A stretch of DNA of 64,000 nucleotides from Scytonema sp035967975 (GTDB lineage Bacteria > Cyanobacteriota > Cyanobacteriia > Cyanobacteriales > Nostocaceae): assembly GCA_035967975.1 (NCBI GenBank), contig JAWQFQ010000006.1, positions 36,229-100,228 of the forward strand. Direction: 5' to 3'. A model generated the notes under the pieces. That model made no database searches. It saw only the letters and a list, made by a program, of their open reading frames with translations, and was not told the origin of the DNA. Positions 54,109-61,921 of this stretch are shown one piece after another. The position numbers were made by a program, and so were the translations under genes. Positions within the stretch are counted from its first letter, which is position 1. Every line of letters starts with the position of its first letter.

Positions 54109-55635
54109 CTAATCCCGATTAATCCGAATGAGCTCTGTCAAGATACTATCCAAACTGCCATTGACTTGAATTTTCTCAATTTTCTCAGCAATTCGTTCCA
54201 ACACCTCCAGTTCCTTCAAACGCAACGCAACGGGGTTATCCTCCATCACCTTGGCGGTATTCAACATACTGCGAGTTGCAGCTGTTTCTTCACGACGACG
54301 GACTACGTTGGCTTGGGCGGCTTTTTCCGCTTCGACAACCTTGCTCAGAATCGTCTTGATTTCGCCAGGAAGAATAATATCTTTCACCCCAACCGAATCC
54401 ACTTCAATTCCATAGTTTGCCGTTTTCTGACGAATGTAGTCAGCGACACTTATATCAATCGTGCCTTTATCCTCCAGTAAAGCATCTAAAGTCTTTTCGC
54501 CAACAGCACCACGTAAAGCAAATTGTAGCTCTTTGTACAAGTAGGCAGTAATATCCGATAAACCATTTTTGGCTCTCAGTGGATCGACAATGCGGTAACC
54601 AGCTGTTAAGTTCAAGCGCAAAGGTACTTTATCTTTAGAAAGAATATCTTGACCGGAGACTTCCATCGTCGAGTAGCGCAGGTCGAAGACTTCTGTTTGA
54701 AAAGAACGTCCAAAACTCCACCATGCGTGCTTTCCAGCTTGGAGTTGTGTTTGAAACTCTTGATTGATATAAAGTAGACCAAGGTGCTGTGCTGGAACTT
54801 CGCAGATATGCAAAGAAGCGCGGCTCAAAGTTAGAACCTCTGGCAATCCTGAAACTAACTCTGCAACCAAACGAGGTGACAATTTAGCATCCGTACTGAT
54901 GTCACTCACCTCCACCTCAACACCTTGCCAAAATAGCTTTCGACTGCACGGTGGTAGGATGGAAATGACTTTACCTTGATACCGCACAATTGCTACTTGT
55001 TTGTTCAGTAATTGTACTATTTCGCAGTAAGCCGCAACAAAGTCAGGGTGTTTTTCAATCAAGATGTCTTCAAGAGGAAAGCCTGGATTGGGTAAAATAC
55101 GACTGAGAGTCCGCAGTACGACATCTCTGTCAAAAGACCAGAAAGCGTACTCGCCCGGTTCTAGCGGTCGCACAAAGTTATTTTGCACATACAGCAATCC
55201 AACCTCAGATTCAGAAATTTGGAACTTTTTCAATCCACTCAAGGCTATTCCACGTGTTTGCTGCACGAATTCAGCAGGTAATTCTAAGCTTTCTTCCACG
55301 TTGAATAGATGTGGCTCCACCTCAATGAAACCACGCCAAAAAGCTCGCAGTTGATTGGGTGGAATGCTTATCCAATTTTGACCCAGGCGTACTAAAGCCG
55401 CTTGATTGAAGGCGGTTCGCACAACTGTGAGATATGGTTGCAACTCCAATCTGTGATTTCGCAGCAAGAGTTCCAAGTTCTCAATCTTTGCTTCTGGTTG
55501 GTTAAGGTCATAGGTTTTGACTAACCAATACCAACCAAAATAGGTGTAGGTACCGGGCTGCAAAATTCTCTTAAAATCACTGCGGTTATATAAAATACCA
55601 ATTTCGTTAGGTTTGATATAAAACGTTTTCCACAT
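54109..55635 (-). CDS. Slipin/SPFH family protein with three tandem N-terminal modules
   Basis: 508 residues. The SPFH/band-7 domain lies at about 280-450 (MEVSGQDILSKDKVPLRLNL, DVDSVGVKDIILPGEIK-like block, then EAEKAAQANVVRRREETAAT). Before it, the same roughly 140-residue opening occurs three times: IKPNEIGILYNRSDFKRILQ (residue about 7), ISESEVGLLYVQNNFVRPLE (about 140) and VPAQHLGLLYINQEFQTQLQ (about 285), each followed by PGxYxxWSF-like text. Unlike typical slipins there is no N-terminal membrane helix. SPFH proteins oligomerise at membranes; the repeated module could enlarge that assembly. Single gene. Confidence 0.88.
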   Translation of the reverse strand: MWKTFYIKPNEIGILYNRSDFKRILQPGTYTYFGWYWLVKTYDLNQPEAKIENLELLLRNHRLELQPYLTVVRTAFNQAALVRLGQNWISIPPNQLRAFWRGFIEVEPHLFNVEESLELPAEFVQQTRGIALSGLKKFQISESEVGLLYVQNNFVRPLEPGEYAFWSFDRDVVLRTLSRILPNPGFPLEDILIEKHPDFVAAYCEIVQLLNKQVAIVRYQGKVISILPPCSRKLFWQGVEVEVSDISTDAKLSPRLVAELVSGLPEVLTLSRASLHICEVPAQHLGLLYINQEFQTQLQAGKHAWWSFGRSFQTEVFDLRYSTMEVSGQDILSKDKVPLRLNLTAGYRIVDPLRAKNGLSDITAYLYKELQFALRGAVGEKTLDALLEDKGTIDISVADYIRQKTANYGIEVDSVGVKDIILPGEIKTILSKVVEAEKAAQANVVRRREETAATRSMLNTAKVMEDNPVALRLKELEVLERIAEKIEKIQVNGSLDSILTELIRINRD

Positions 55636-55649
55636 AGAAAATTGGATAG

Positions 55650-55676
55650 ATAACTGTTAACTGTTAACTGTTAACT
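55650..55676. repeat. Heptamer tandem repeat, unit AACTGTT
   Basis: Three to four contiguous AACTGTT heptamers just upstream of the slipin gene. Confidence 0.75.
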
Positions 55677-56051
55677 GATTTAAGCTCTGCAAATGCAGGT
55701 GTTGACAGTTTTGGTGCGGGCAAATACACCTCCAAAACTGGATTAAGAGTGCTGTCACTTTCCCAAGACTACCTAAGGGTAATCAAGAAAAAAATAACAG
55801 TACGCAAATATGCCATTCTGTTGTCCAGTTCCAGAATTCTTGTTGAGAAACCAGATATAGCAAACGAAGGGACATACTCAAGTTAGGGAGTCATGCATTC
55901 GCGCTGACCCCATTACTGTGACTACCCAGCATCACAGGATGATGAGCAGTTTTCAGCACCTACATCACAGAGTTCGTACTACAACGGAGTTTTAGCGCAA
56001 AGCGCTCTCCGAAGAGTACTATTTTGGGATTTCTCCCGTACTATATAAGTT

Positions 56052-56096
56052 GAATTGGCTACCTTGACAGGGTAGTGTCTTTTAACCCGGACAGGG
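56052..56096 (-). pseudogene. Degenerate tRNA (Asp-like anticodon arm)
   Basis: On the minus strand CTACC-CTGTCAA-GGTAG (56059-56075) is a perfect anticodon arm with U33 and anticodon GTC (Asp). The D- and T-arms around it are eroded beyond recognition, so this is a tRNA remnant within the small array. Confidence 0.5.
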
Positions 56097-56097
56097 T

Positions 56098-56172
56098 TGG
56101 TAGAAAGTACAGGAATCGAACCTGCAACACATCGAACCTCAGTCGATTGCTCTTCCAGTGAGCTAACTTTCG
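56098..56172 (-). tRNA. tRNA-like gene, anticodon GAG (Leu-type anticodon, class I body), CCA encoded
   Basis: Cloverleaf: acceptor CGAAAGT/ACTTTCT (six of seven pairs, 1-72 mismatched), D-arm GCTC-ACTGGAA-GAGC, anticodon arm ATCGA-CTGAGGT-TCGAT (perfect, anticodon at 56138-56140), variable loop GTGTT, T-arm GCAGG-TTCGATT-CCTGT, then A and CCA (56098-56100). GAG would read leucine codons, but leucine tRNAs normally have a long variable arm and this has five bases. The encoded CCA is unusual for cyanobacteria. Both features suit a non-standard array tRNA. Confidence 0.7.
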
Positions 56173-56175
56173 GGG

Positions 56176-56246
56176 AGTTTGATGTAGGATTTGAACCTAC
56201 GTCCAACCAATGACGTTGGTTGCTCTTCCAACTGAGCTAATCAAAC
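56176..56246 (-). tRNA. tRNA-like gene, anticodon ambiguous (GTC or CAT), probably defective
   Basis: Acceptor GTTTGAT/ATCAAAC (perfect), D-arm GCTC-AGTTGGAA-GAGC, T-arm GTAGG-TTCAAAT-CCTAC (perfect). The anticodon segment AACCAACGTCATTGGTTGG can pair in two registers, giving GTC without U33 or CAT without a purine at 37. The span before the T-arm is two bases short. The spacer to the next tRNA is only 3 bases, as in a tandem array. Confidence 0.6.
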
Positions 56247-56440
56247 GGTAAAGTAGTTACATCCCAAGAGCGGTATACGCTCAATCCAGTGGTCGGCGCA
56301 CCAGTCGGGTATACAGAACCCGAACCTCTGCTTTGCTAATGTATTACTACCTTACTACTTAATGTAGCACAAAAAATCTGAGGTGACACCGGATAATTAC
56401 TGAATTATGCAAAATATTCTGGGAGCCGCTTTAGGGAGTT
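56247..56440. other. Possible further tRNA-array debris
   Basis: The minus strand shows a T-arm-like CAGAG-GTTCGGG-TTCTG (56314-56330) and GC-rich inverted bits (GAGCGGTATACGCTC at about 56268-56282), but no complete cloverleaf. No protein gene. Confidence 0.35.
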
Positions 56441-56565
56441 CCAAATAAAAAAGTCTTCAAAAATTTCTTGTGGTGCGGGCGTCACGCCCGCCTCTGCTCA
56501 TTCACGGGCGAGGACGCCCGTACCACAAGAGGTCGAATTTATTTCTTGGAAGTCCCTTACATGGT
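56441..56565. repeat. MITE-like element with terminal inverted repeats
   Basis: Begins GGGAGTTCCAAATAAAAAAG and TTGTGGTGCGGGCGTCACGC, ends GACGCCCGTACCACAAGAGG then ATTTCTTGGAAGTCCC. The two ends are inverted complements over about 35 bases. Relatives: 53965-54105, 63300-63405, and partial copies near 1282, 1447, 6400 and 19483. No coding capacity. Confidence 0.7.
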
Positions 56566-56601
56566 GCATTCGCCCAAGGGCGATCGCCGTTGTGGCGTCT
56601 C

Positions 56602-56814
56602 CTAGTTTGGTGTGCTACTAGCGCCATTAAAGTCACGTAAATATTCCCAAATTCTCCGTAAGTTGCTAGATGTTTGATACTAGTACATCAATAGTATTGT
56701 CGAGTGATCTGATCCGATCGTCGTGTCTCAAGACTGTTTCACCCATATTCGTGAACAGTGTTTCTAATCTGCTTAATCTAGCTTCTGTTGAGTTTGGTTG
56801 GTTAGTGGTCATGA
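56602..56814 (-). pseudogene. Broken copy of the coiled-coil gene at 60084-60455
   Basis: The minus strand starts MTTNQPNSTEARLSRLETLF and TNMGETVLRHDDRIRSLDNT, then VLVSNI and a TAG where the intact gene has CAG. After QQLTEN it jumps straight to the homologue's last codons (WEYLRD...), so about 45 codons are deleted. The flanks (GCGATCGCC...TCTCCTAG) match too. It ends 3 bases from the stop of the acetyltransferase toxin gene. Confidence 0.85.
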
Positions 56815-56816
56815 TA

Positions 56817-57323
56817 TTATCCGATCGCCTCTGCAATTGATTTAACAGGTAGATAGAGCTTTAACGGATACTGCTTGAATTGTTGAAAACCATACTTTTT
56901 ATAGAAATCAACTGCATTTTCATCGATAGCGTCCACAACTACGGCTAGAGACGCAACCTGCTTTGTCGCATCCAAAGCTCTCTTGAGCGCATCCAGAAGA
57001 ACAAATTCACCTACACCTTGACCTTGATAAGTGCGGTCAACAGCAAGGCGACCCAATAAAGTTGCGGGTAATAATGGGTAACGAGGTATTCTTTTTGCAA
57101 AGGTTTCATCTAGATGAATTATGTCTATTGCATAAGCGGAAAGAGTGTAATAAGCAATAATATCAGTGTTGGGAGAATCAATAGCAACAAAAACTGTGGC
57201 AACTTTTTTCTTGAGGTCTTGAGATGCTTGCTTGCGTATATAGTTGTCCAAAGTATCATTTCCACAAGAAAAGACTGAGCGGTTATGCTTTTTGCTATCA
57301 AACAACTCAATCGTTATTGCCAT
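56817..57323 (-). CDS. GNAT-family toxin (TacT-like)
   Basis: 168 residues from the ATG at 57323 (MAITIELFDSKKHNRSVFSC); the longer frame to 57374 lies inside the antitoxin gene. The TacT pattern is clear: FSCGNDTLDNYIRKQASQD, IIAYYTLSAYAI, LLGRLAVDRTYQGQGVGEFVL (acetyl-CoA P-loop) and FYKKYGF near the end. TacT-type toxins acetylate the amino group of charged tRNAs and stop translation. It overlaps the DUF1778 antitoxin gene by 17 bases. It looks intact. Confidence 0.9.
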   Translation of the reverse strand: MAITIELFDSKKHNRSVFSCGNDTLDNYIRKQASQDLKKKVATVFVAIDSPNTDIIAYYTLSAYAIDIIHLDETFAKRIPRYPLLPATLLGRLAVDRTYQGQGVGEFVLLDALKRALDATKQVASLAVVVDAIDENAVDFYKKYGFQQFKQYPLKLYLPVKSIAEAIG

Positions 57324-57609
57324 TATTTTGTCTAAGTTGCTTGTAACGTGAAGCTGCTGCGAGCAGAGCATCATTGGGTTGAGGTGGGTTTAAAAGTGCT
57401 TCTACAAAAGCCTCAGCATCGTCCATACTTAGCTTGAGTGTTTGATGCTTCTCAATTACCTTACAAGCTGCTGCTTGAACGCTGGCTATCACAAAATCTG
57501 TTAAAGTGACTCCCTCTAAGTCAGCTGCTTTTTGCCATAGGGCTTTTATCTCAGGATTGACACGAGCTTCCAATCGTGCCATTGATTGGGGGGTGTGAGT
57601 ACCAGCCAT
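57307..57609 (-). CDS. DUF1778-family antitoxin (TacA-like)
   Basis: 100 residues. A ribbon-helix-helix N-terminus (MARLEARVNPEIKALWQKAA, LEGVTLTDFVIASVQAAA) and a C-terminal toxin-binding tail (MDDAEAFVEALLNPPQPND). It neutralises the GNAT toxin encoded by the overlapping downstream gene and should repress the operon. A perfect palindrome, TATACGGCA-AAG-TGCCGTATA, lies 41 bases upstream of the ATG and is its likely binding site. Confidence 0.9.
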   Translation of the reverse strand: MAGTHTPQSMARLEARVNPEIKALWQKAADLEGVTLTDFVIASVQAAACKVIEKHQTLKLSMDDAEAFVEALLNPPQPNDALLAAASRYKQLRQNNGNND

Positions 57610-57649
57610 AGAATATTAAAAATATTTGAGGATGTTAATACTTCAATTC

Positions 57650-57670
57650 TATACGGCAAAGTGCCGTATA
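57650..57670 (-). promoter_or_regulatory. Antitoxin operator palindrome
   Basis: TATACGGCA-AAG-TGCCGTATA: perfect 9-bp arms with a 3-base centre, in the promoter region of the DUF1778-GNAT pair. The usual place for autorepression by a ribbon-helix-helix antitoxin. Confidence 0.7.
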
Positions 57671-57718
57671 CGTGTAAGTGACCGAAACAATTTTGCCTTA
57701 CCCTAACCAATGCTTCCC

Positions 57719-59902
57719 CTACACCCCCATTTTTAACTCCCCAAACTTAGGACTCCACCAACCTTTCTGGGTACTGAAATAAGCTACATCCTTATGTTTC
57801 TTGTCTTGACGTGATTGAGAATCAGAACACCGAAGCATTGTCTTACTCTGTCCGTCTTTTATGTAACCGTATTCTTCCAAAGGTTTGTTACACACTGGAC
57901 AAGGATATTCGGTTAACTTAGCTGGTGGCTTTTGCGGGCTTTCTCCTTTGGCTGCTTGGGTACGGGGTTGTTCCCAAGTCTTGGTGTACTCGCTCCAAAA
58001 CAGCACAACGTTGTCACATCCACTCATGCATTTTAGGAAGAATTTCTTTTTGACTTTATTGCTAGGAATTTTTGCCAAGTAGTTATTGCATTGAGGACAG
58101 CGAGTTCTGGATTTTTCATATTTGCGTTCAGCCGCAATATTTGTTGTCTTTCCATTGGGTGTACTCACAACTGAATTCACATCTACAGTTTTTGCTTTCG
58201 CTAAGGCTGGTGCGAAATAATTTTGGTTCCAATCTGTGAGGTACTGCTGCCACGGTTGTTTTCCTGAAGCGATCGCATCTAATGCATCTTCCATTTTTGC
58301 AGTAAATTCTGTTTCTAGCAAATCAGGTAATGCTTTCATTAAAAAAGCATCTACTTCCAAACCTAAAGCTGTCGGTTGTAGGCTGTCCTTTGCTGGCTGG
58401 ACGTAACCCCGTTTTTTTAGAGTTGCAATAGTGGGTGAATAGGTACTTGGACGACCAATTCCTTTGCGTTCCATCAGTTGGACTAATTTTGGCTCGCTGT
58501 AGCGGGGTGGTGGTTGAGTTTGTTTCTTTTCGTGACCTGCATCTGATAAAGTTAGCATCTGCCCCTGTTGTAAGTTAGGCAAAACTTTATCTTTGCTGAT
58601 GTTTGACCAATATCGAGCATAACCCAGAAACTCAATCACTTGCCCTCTTGCTTGCCACAATATTTCACCTGATTGAGTGATAACAAGGGTTTGACGGAGT
58701 TGGGCTGCACGACATTGGGAGGCGATCGCCCGTTTCCAAATCAACACATACAAGTCAAATTCATCTGGAGTCAGTTCCAAGCGTAACTCTGCTGAAGGAC
58801 GAAACACATCTGTCTGACGGATAGCCTCGTGCGCCTCCTGAGCAGTTTTATTACTCCGGTGTCTGGTAGTTCGCTGGGGTACATTCTGCGGGTCATTTTG
58901 TTCCAACCACTTTCTCGCACTATCACAGAACTCTGGGCTTAACATCACAGAGTCTGTCCGCATATAGGTAATTAACCCAGCCTCATACAACCTTTGTGCT
59001 ACCTGCATTGTCTTCTCAGGAGCAAATTTCAACCTCGAACCAGCAGCTTGCTGTAGAGTAGAGGTAATAAAAGGTGGAGGTGGTTGACGATTGACAATCT
59101 TCCCTTCATATTGGATGATTTGGTGAGGATGGCGTTTCGCTTCCTCTACCAAACGATTCGCTTCCGCTTCTGAAAGAACGCGAGTAGACTCCGGTGCTTC
59201 TGTAGTATTTCCCGCTGTATCATCATGGGCTTCTTTTTCCTGCTTGGGTGCTTCCGGCGGAGAATTGACTGACCCTTTGTAGAAAGCGCGGAACCCTTCT
59301 GCATAATCTACCCAAACACTCCAATAATCCTGAGGAACAAAGGTTTGAATTTCCCTCTCCCGGTGACAAATCAAGTGTAAGGTTGCACTTTGGACACGTC
59401 CCACACTCTTTGCTCCATTCTTCAACGCCCAAACTAAAGGGCTTCCCTTGTAACCCACCAGCTTATCCAGACAATCCCGACACAATCCCGCTCCTACCAG
59501 ATTAAAATCAAGTTTTCTGGGATTAGCAATAGCAGCCCGCACCGCAGAATCTGTAATCTCCGTGTACACAACCCGTTTTGGTTCCTTGAGTCCCAACGCT
59601 TCCTTGAGATGCCAAGCAATGGTTTCCCCTTCCCTATCCGGGTCTGTAGCTAAGACAACTTCCTTAACCTGGTTCACCGCATTCTTGAGTTGTTGAATCG
59701 TTTCTCTCGCCTTTTGGTCGCGGGGTACATAGCGGCATTGAACACGGCTACCATCCATTATAAAACCCAGAGAATCCTCACCCTCATCACTGAGTTCACG
59801 AATGTGACCGCAACTCGCACGAACAATCCACTCCGACCCCAAAATTTGACTGAGTTTTTTGACTTTACCAGGAGATTCGACAACTAGAAGGCGCTTTGCC
59901 AT
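57719..59902 (-). CDS. topA: DNA topoisomerase I (type IA)
   Basis: 727 residues from the ATG at 59902 (MAKRLLVVESPGKVKKLSQI); six more codons to 59920 are less likely. Toprim domain with VVESPGK and DPDREGETIAWHL, active-site Tyr313 in LITYMRTDS, and GIGRPSTYSPTIATLKKRGY. The C-terminus carries one clear four-cysteine zinc ribbon (CPQCNNYLAKI ... KCMSGCDN) and a second (CPVCNKPLEEYGY ... LRCSDSQSR). It relaxes negative supercoils. Shorter than the E. coli enzyme (865), with an acidic linker (about 235-250). Confidence 0.95.
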   Translation of the reverse strand: MAKRLLVVESPGKVKKLSQILGSEWIVRASCGHIRELSDEGEDSLGFIMDGSRVQCRYVPRDQKARETIQQLKNAVNQVKEVVLATDPDREGETIAWHLKEALGLKEPKRVVYTEITDSAVRAAIANPRKLDFNLVGAGLCRDCLDKLVGYKGSPLVWALKNGAKSVGRVQSATLHLICHREREIQTFVPQDYWSVWVDYAEGFRAFYKGSVNSPPEAPKQEKEAHDDTAGNTTEAPESTRVLSEAEANRLVEEAKRHPHQIIQYEGKIVNRQPPPPFITSTLQQAAGSRLKFAPEKTMQVAQRLYEAGLITYMRTDSVMLSPEFCDSARKWLEQNDPQNVPQRTTRHRSNKTAQEAHEAIRQTDVFRPSAELRLELTPDEFDLYVLIWKRAIASQCRAAQLRQTLVITQSGEILWQARGQVIEFLGYARYWSNISKDKVLPNLQQGQMLTLSDAGHEKKQTQPPPRYSEPKLVQLMERKGIGRPSTYSPTIATLKKRGYVQPAKDSLQPTALGLEVDAFLMKALPDLLETEFTAKMEDALDAIASGKQPWQQYLTDWNQNYFAPALAKAKTVDVNSVVSTPNGKTTNIAAERKYEKSRTRCPQCNNYLAKIPSNKVKKKFFLKCMSGCDNVVLFWSEYTKTWEQPRTQAAKGESPQKPPAKLTEYPCPVCNKPLEEYGYIKDGQSKTMLRCSDSQSRQDKKHKDVAYFSTQKGWWSPKFGELKMGV

Positions 59903-60083
59903 GACACCTGACCTCTGCATGAAAACCTAACTGTAGGTTCTTAGTCTTCTATAGTACACTTTTCTTACGGTAACGTTTCGGAATCCTGTGAACGGTGACC
60001 TTTTCTACCAACTAGATGGCAGATTGAAAGAGCGATCGCTTGTGGTTGGGTAGTCGTGGTTGCGATCGCCATTGTTGCCTCTC

Positions 60084-60455
60084 CTAGTTTGGTGTGCTAC
60101 TACCGCCATTACGGTCACGTAAATATTCCCAAATACGCCGAATCTCAGTTTGGAATTCTTGACGGTCAATAGCTGCTTGCTGTCTGTCAGCTGCTGCTTG
60201 CTGTCTGTCAGCTGTTGCTTGTTCTGCCAAATTATTAATGTTGCGGGTTGTTTCCTCGGTTAAATAATCAATTCTTTGGTTGACTGCAGCAACGTTCTCC
60301 GTAAGCTGCTGGATGTTTGATACTAGTACATCAATAGTGTTGTCGAGTGATCTGATCTGATCGTCGTGTCTGACGACTGTTTCACCCATATTCGCGAACA
60401 GTATTTCTAATCTGCTTAATCTAGCTTCTGTTGAGTTTGGTTGGTTAGTGGTCAT
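60084..60455 (-). CDS. Coiled-coil protein with 21-bp repeats
   Basis: 123 residues, heptad-patterned throughout (RLSRLEILFANMGETVVRHD, QIRSLDNTIDVLVSNIQQLT, RIDYLTEETTRNINNLAEQA). ATADRQQ-AAADRQQ-AAIDRQE are encoded by tandem 21-bp units (about 60171-60225). Such short coiled-coil proteins are multi-copy in filamentous cyanobacteria and their role is unknown. A broken copy lies at 56602-56814. Confidence 0.75.
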   Translation of the reverse strand: MTTNQPNSTEARLSRLEILFANMGETVVRHDDQIRSLDNTIDVLVSNIQQLTENVAAVNQRIDYLTEETTRNINNLAEQATADRQQAAADRQQAAIDRQEFQTEIRRIWEYLRDRNGGSSTPN

Positions 60456-61135
60456 AGTTTTGATGAGTCGTGAGTTAGATAACCGATTTCCCCTAATTTT
60501 TCTTTGAGTTGATTATGACAGAATCCCCAGTAACTGTCCAAATAAGCTGTCCCACTGTCCAGATAAGCTGTCTTGATTAAAGTGAAACCTCATTGACTTG
60601 GTTACCAATGCCCAACCAATTTGACTGCATCTATAAGATGCAACGCATTCATGAGGCTAGTGCTGATTACAAGGAGTCTGTTATCAGTGGTATTACAAGT
60701 ACAAACAAGCACTAGTATATTAAATATTGTTAACCCTCTTTTCTTTAATCGGTAATTAGTTATATAGTTAGTTAAGGATAAGACTTGAAAGGTGCATCGG
60801 TAGTGGTACTTACCTAGTGTGATGATATCAGTCTCTTCTGAGACAATAACAAAAACCCGGTAGCTTTGGCATGAATGATTAAGTGTCAGCATTATCTACC
60901 CCATTTGACTCCCATCAAGTGTCTAGGTACAAAATTACACAAGTGCTCATCACAAAGGCGCAAAAAATCTCAATTCATCCCACAATTATGCAAAGCCGGA
61001 TGAAAAAACTATAGTTATGCCATTTCCTGGTTACAACTGTAGCAATCGTAAATGATTTGTGAAAAGATTGTGTTTGCTAAAAAGCTAATTGCTAATTGTT
61101 TTTTTCCTTGTTTACTTAAGTTTTATGACCGTTGC
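60456..61135. other. Long intergenic region, no convincing gene
   Basis: Holds a short direct repeat (GTCCAAATAAGCTGTC / GTCCAGATAAGCTGTC, about 60537-60574). A 96-codon minus frame (60602-60892) lacks a ribosome site and looks non-coding. No RNA gene recognised. Confidence 0.5.
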
Positions 61136-61363
61136 TCAGTCAGCAAAACCTTCTAGCCCCGATATTACGGTGACACCATTGGGATGAACAGTAACACTAG
61201 CTGAACGTCGATCTAACCAGTAGTTAAAAATAGTTGCTACCTCTGGGGCTTCATTCAATCTTCGAGGAATCATAGCTAGATTGTGCGTGAGATGGTGTTG
61301 AGCGCGACGACCATCAAAGCGGTTATCTTTCCCATCCAGAGTTACATAAAGTTCTACTGTCAT
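61136..61363 (-). CDS. Hypothetical small protein
   Basis: 75 residues, not recognised (MTVELYVTLDGKDNRFDGRR; RRSASVTVHPNGVTVISGLE). The alternating strand pattern at both ends suggests a small alpha/beta fold. No strong Shine-Dalgarno. It lies in a group of small minus-strand genes; possibly cotranscribed with the one at 61515. Confidence 0.45.
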   Translation of the reverse strand: MTVELYVTLDGKDNRFDGRRAQHHLTHNLAMIPRRLNEAPEVATIFNYWLDRRSASVTVHPNGVTVISGLEGFAD

Positions 61364-61514
61364 TTCTGCTGAGTTTATACCTTAGCAGTGTCTTCATCCG
61401 TCATGATGACATCGCTGTCCTGCACTTCACTATCCATTTTTGCTTGCTCCTTTATTAGGATCACCTAAATATAGCTGATATTTATAGGTGTTGAATGCTA
61501 TGTAAAAAATATAA

Positions 61515-61757
61515 TTAAGTATTTTCACGAAGTAGTTCAAACTCTTGTGGAGTCAGCGACACTAGAATATCTTCAGAATCTACCTGAATCAACCACCGAT
61601 CGCTGGGTTTACCATCACAGAGTACCTCGCGATCGCAAACAGTTCCAACTTTCCCTGCGACATATGGTGGGTACTGAATCAAAACTTTACTATTTTTATG
61701 CCAACAAGGGTGGTTAGACTTTTTGGAAGTAAATTGAGAATGAGGATTCAAAAACAT
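61515..61757 (-). CDS. Hypothetical small beta-rich protein
   Basis: 80 residues. The middle (KVLIQYPPYVAGKVGTVCDR, DRWLIQVDSEDILVSLTPQE) has the hydrophobic-glycine spacing of a small SH3/KOW-like barrel, but no family is certain. Two N-terminal residues His/Cys (HPCWH) might bind a metal. No clear Shine-Dalgarno. Confidence 0.5.
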   Translation of the reverse strand: MFLNPHSQFTSKKSNHPCWHKNSKVLIQYPPYVAGKVGTVCDREVLCDGKPSDRWLIQVDSEDILVSLTPQEFELLRENT

Positions 61758-61921
61758 GGTAATATTAGGGGCTAATAGTAAAATGCCCCGACGACGTTAT
61801 CGACGGGGAAACTTGAGCAGCAGTTTTAAAGAAATTTTTATCTTTATTGTAGAATATTAGATAAAAGTGAGGAATCGGTGAAATTTGTGTTAAGTTTCTG
61901 TTAAGAAGTCTCAGATTTGTT

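Noticed and set aside
55979..56206. A 75-codon minus-strand open frame
   Set aside because: It reads straight through the two tRNA-like genes; its VGSNPTS and GSIPVLST segments are the usual translation of tRNA T-arms.
60602..60892. A 96-codon minus-strand open frame
   Set aside because: No ribosome site, no recognisable motif, overlaps AT-rich repeat-like DNA; probably chance.
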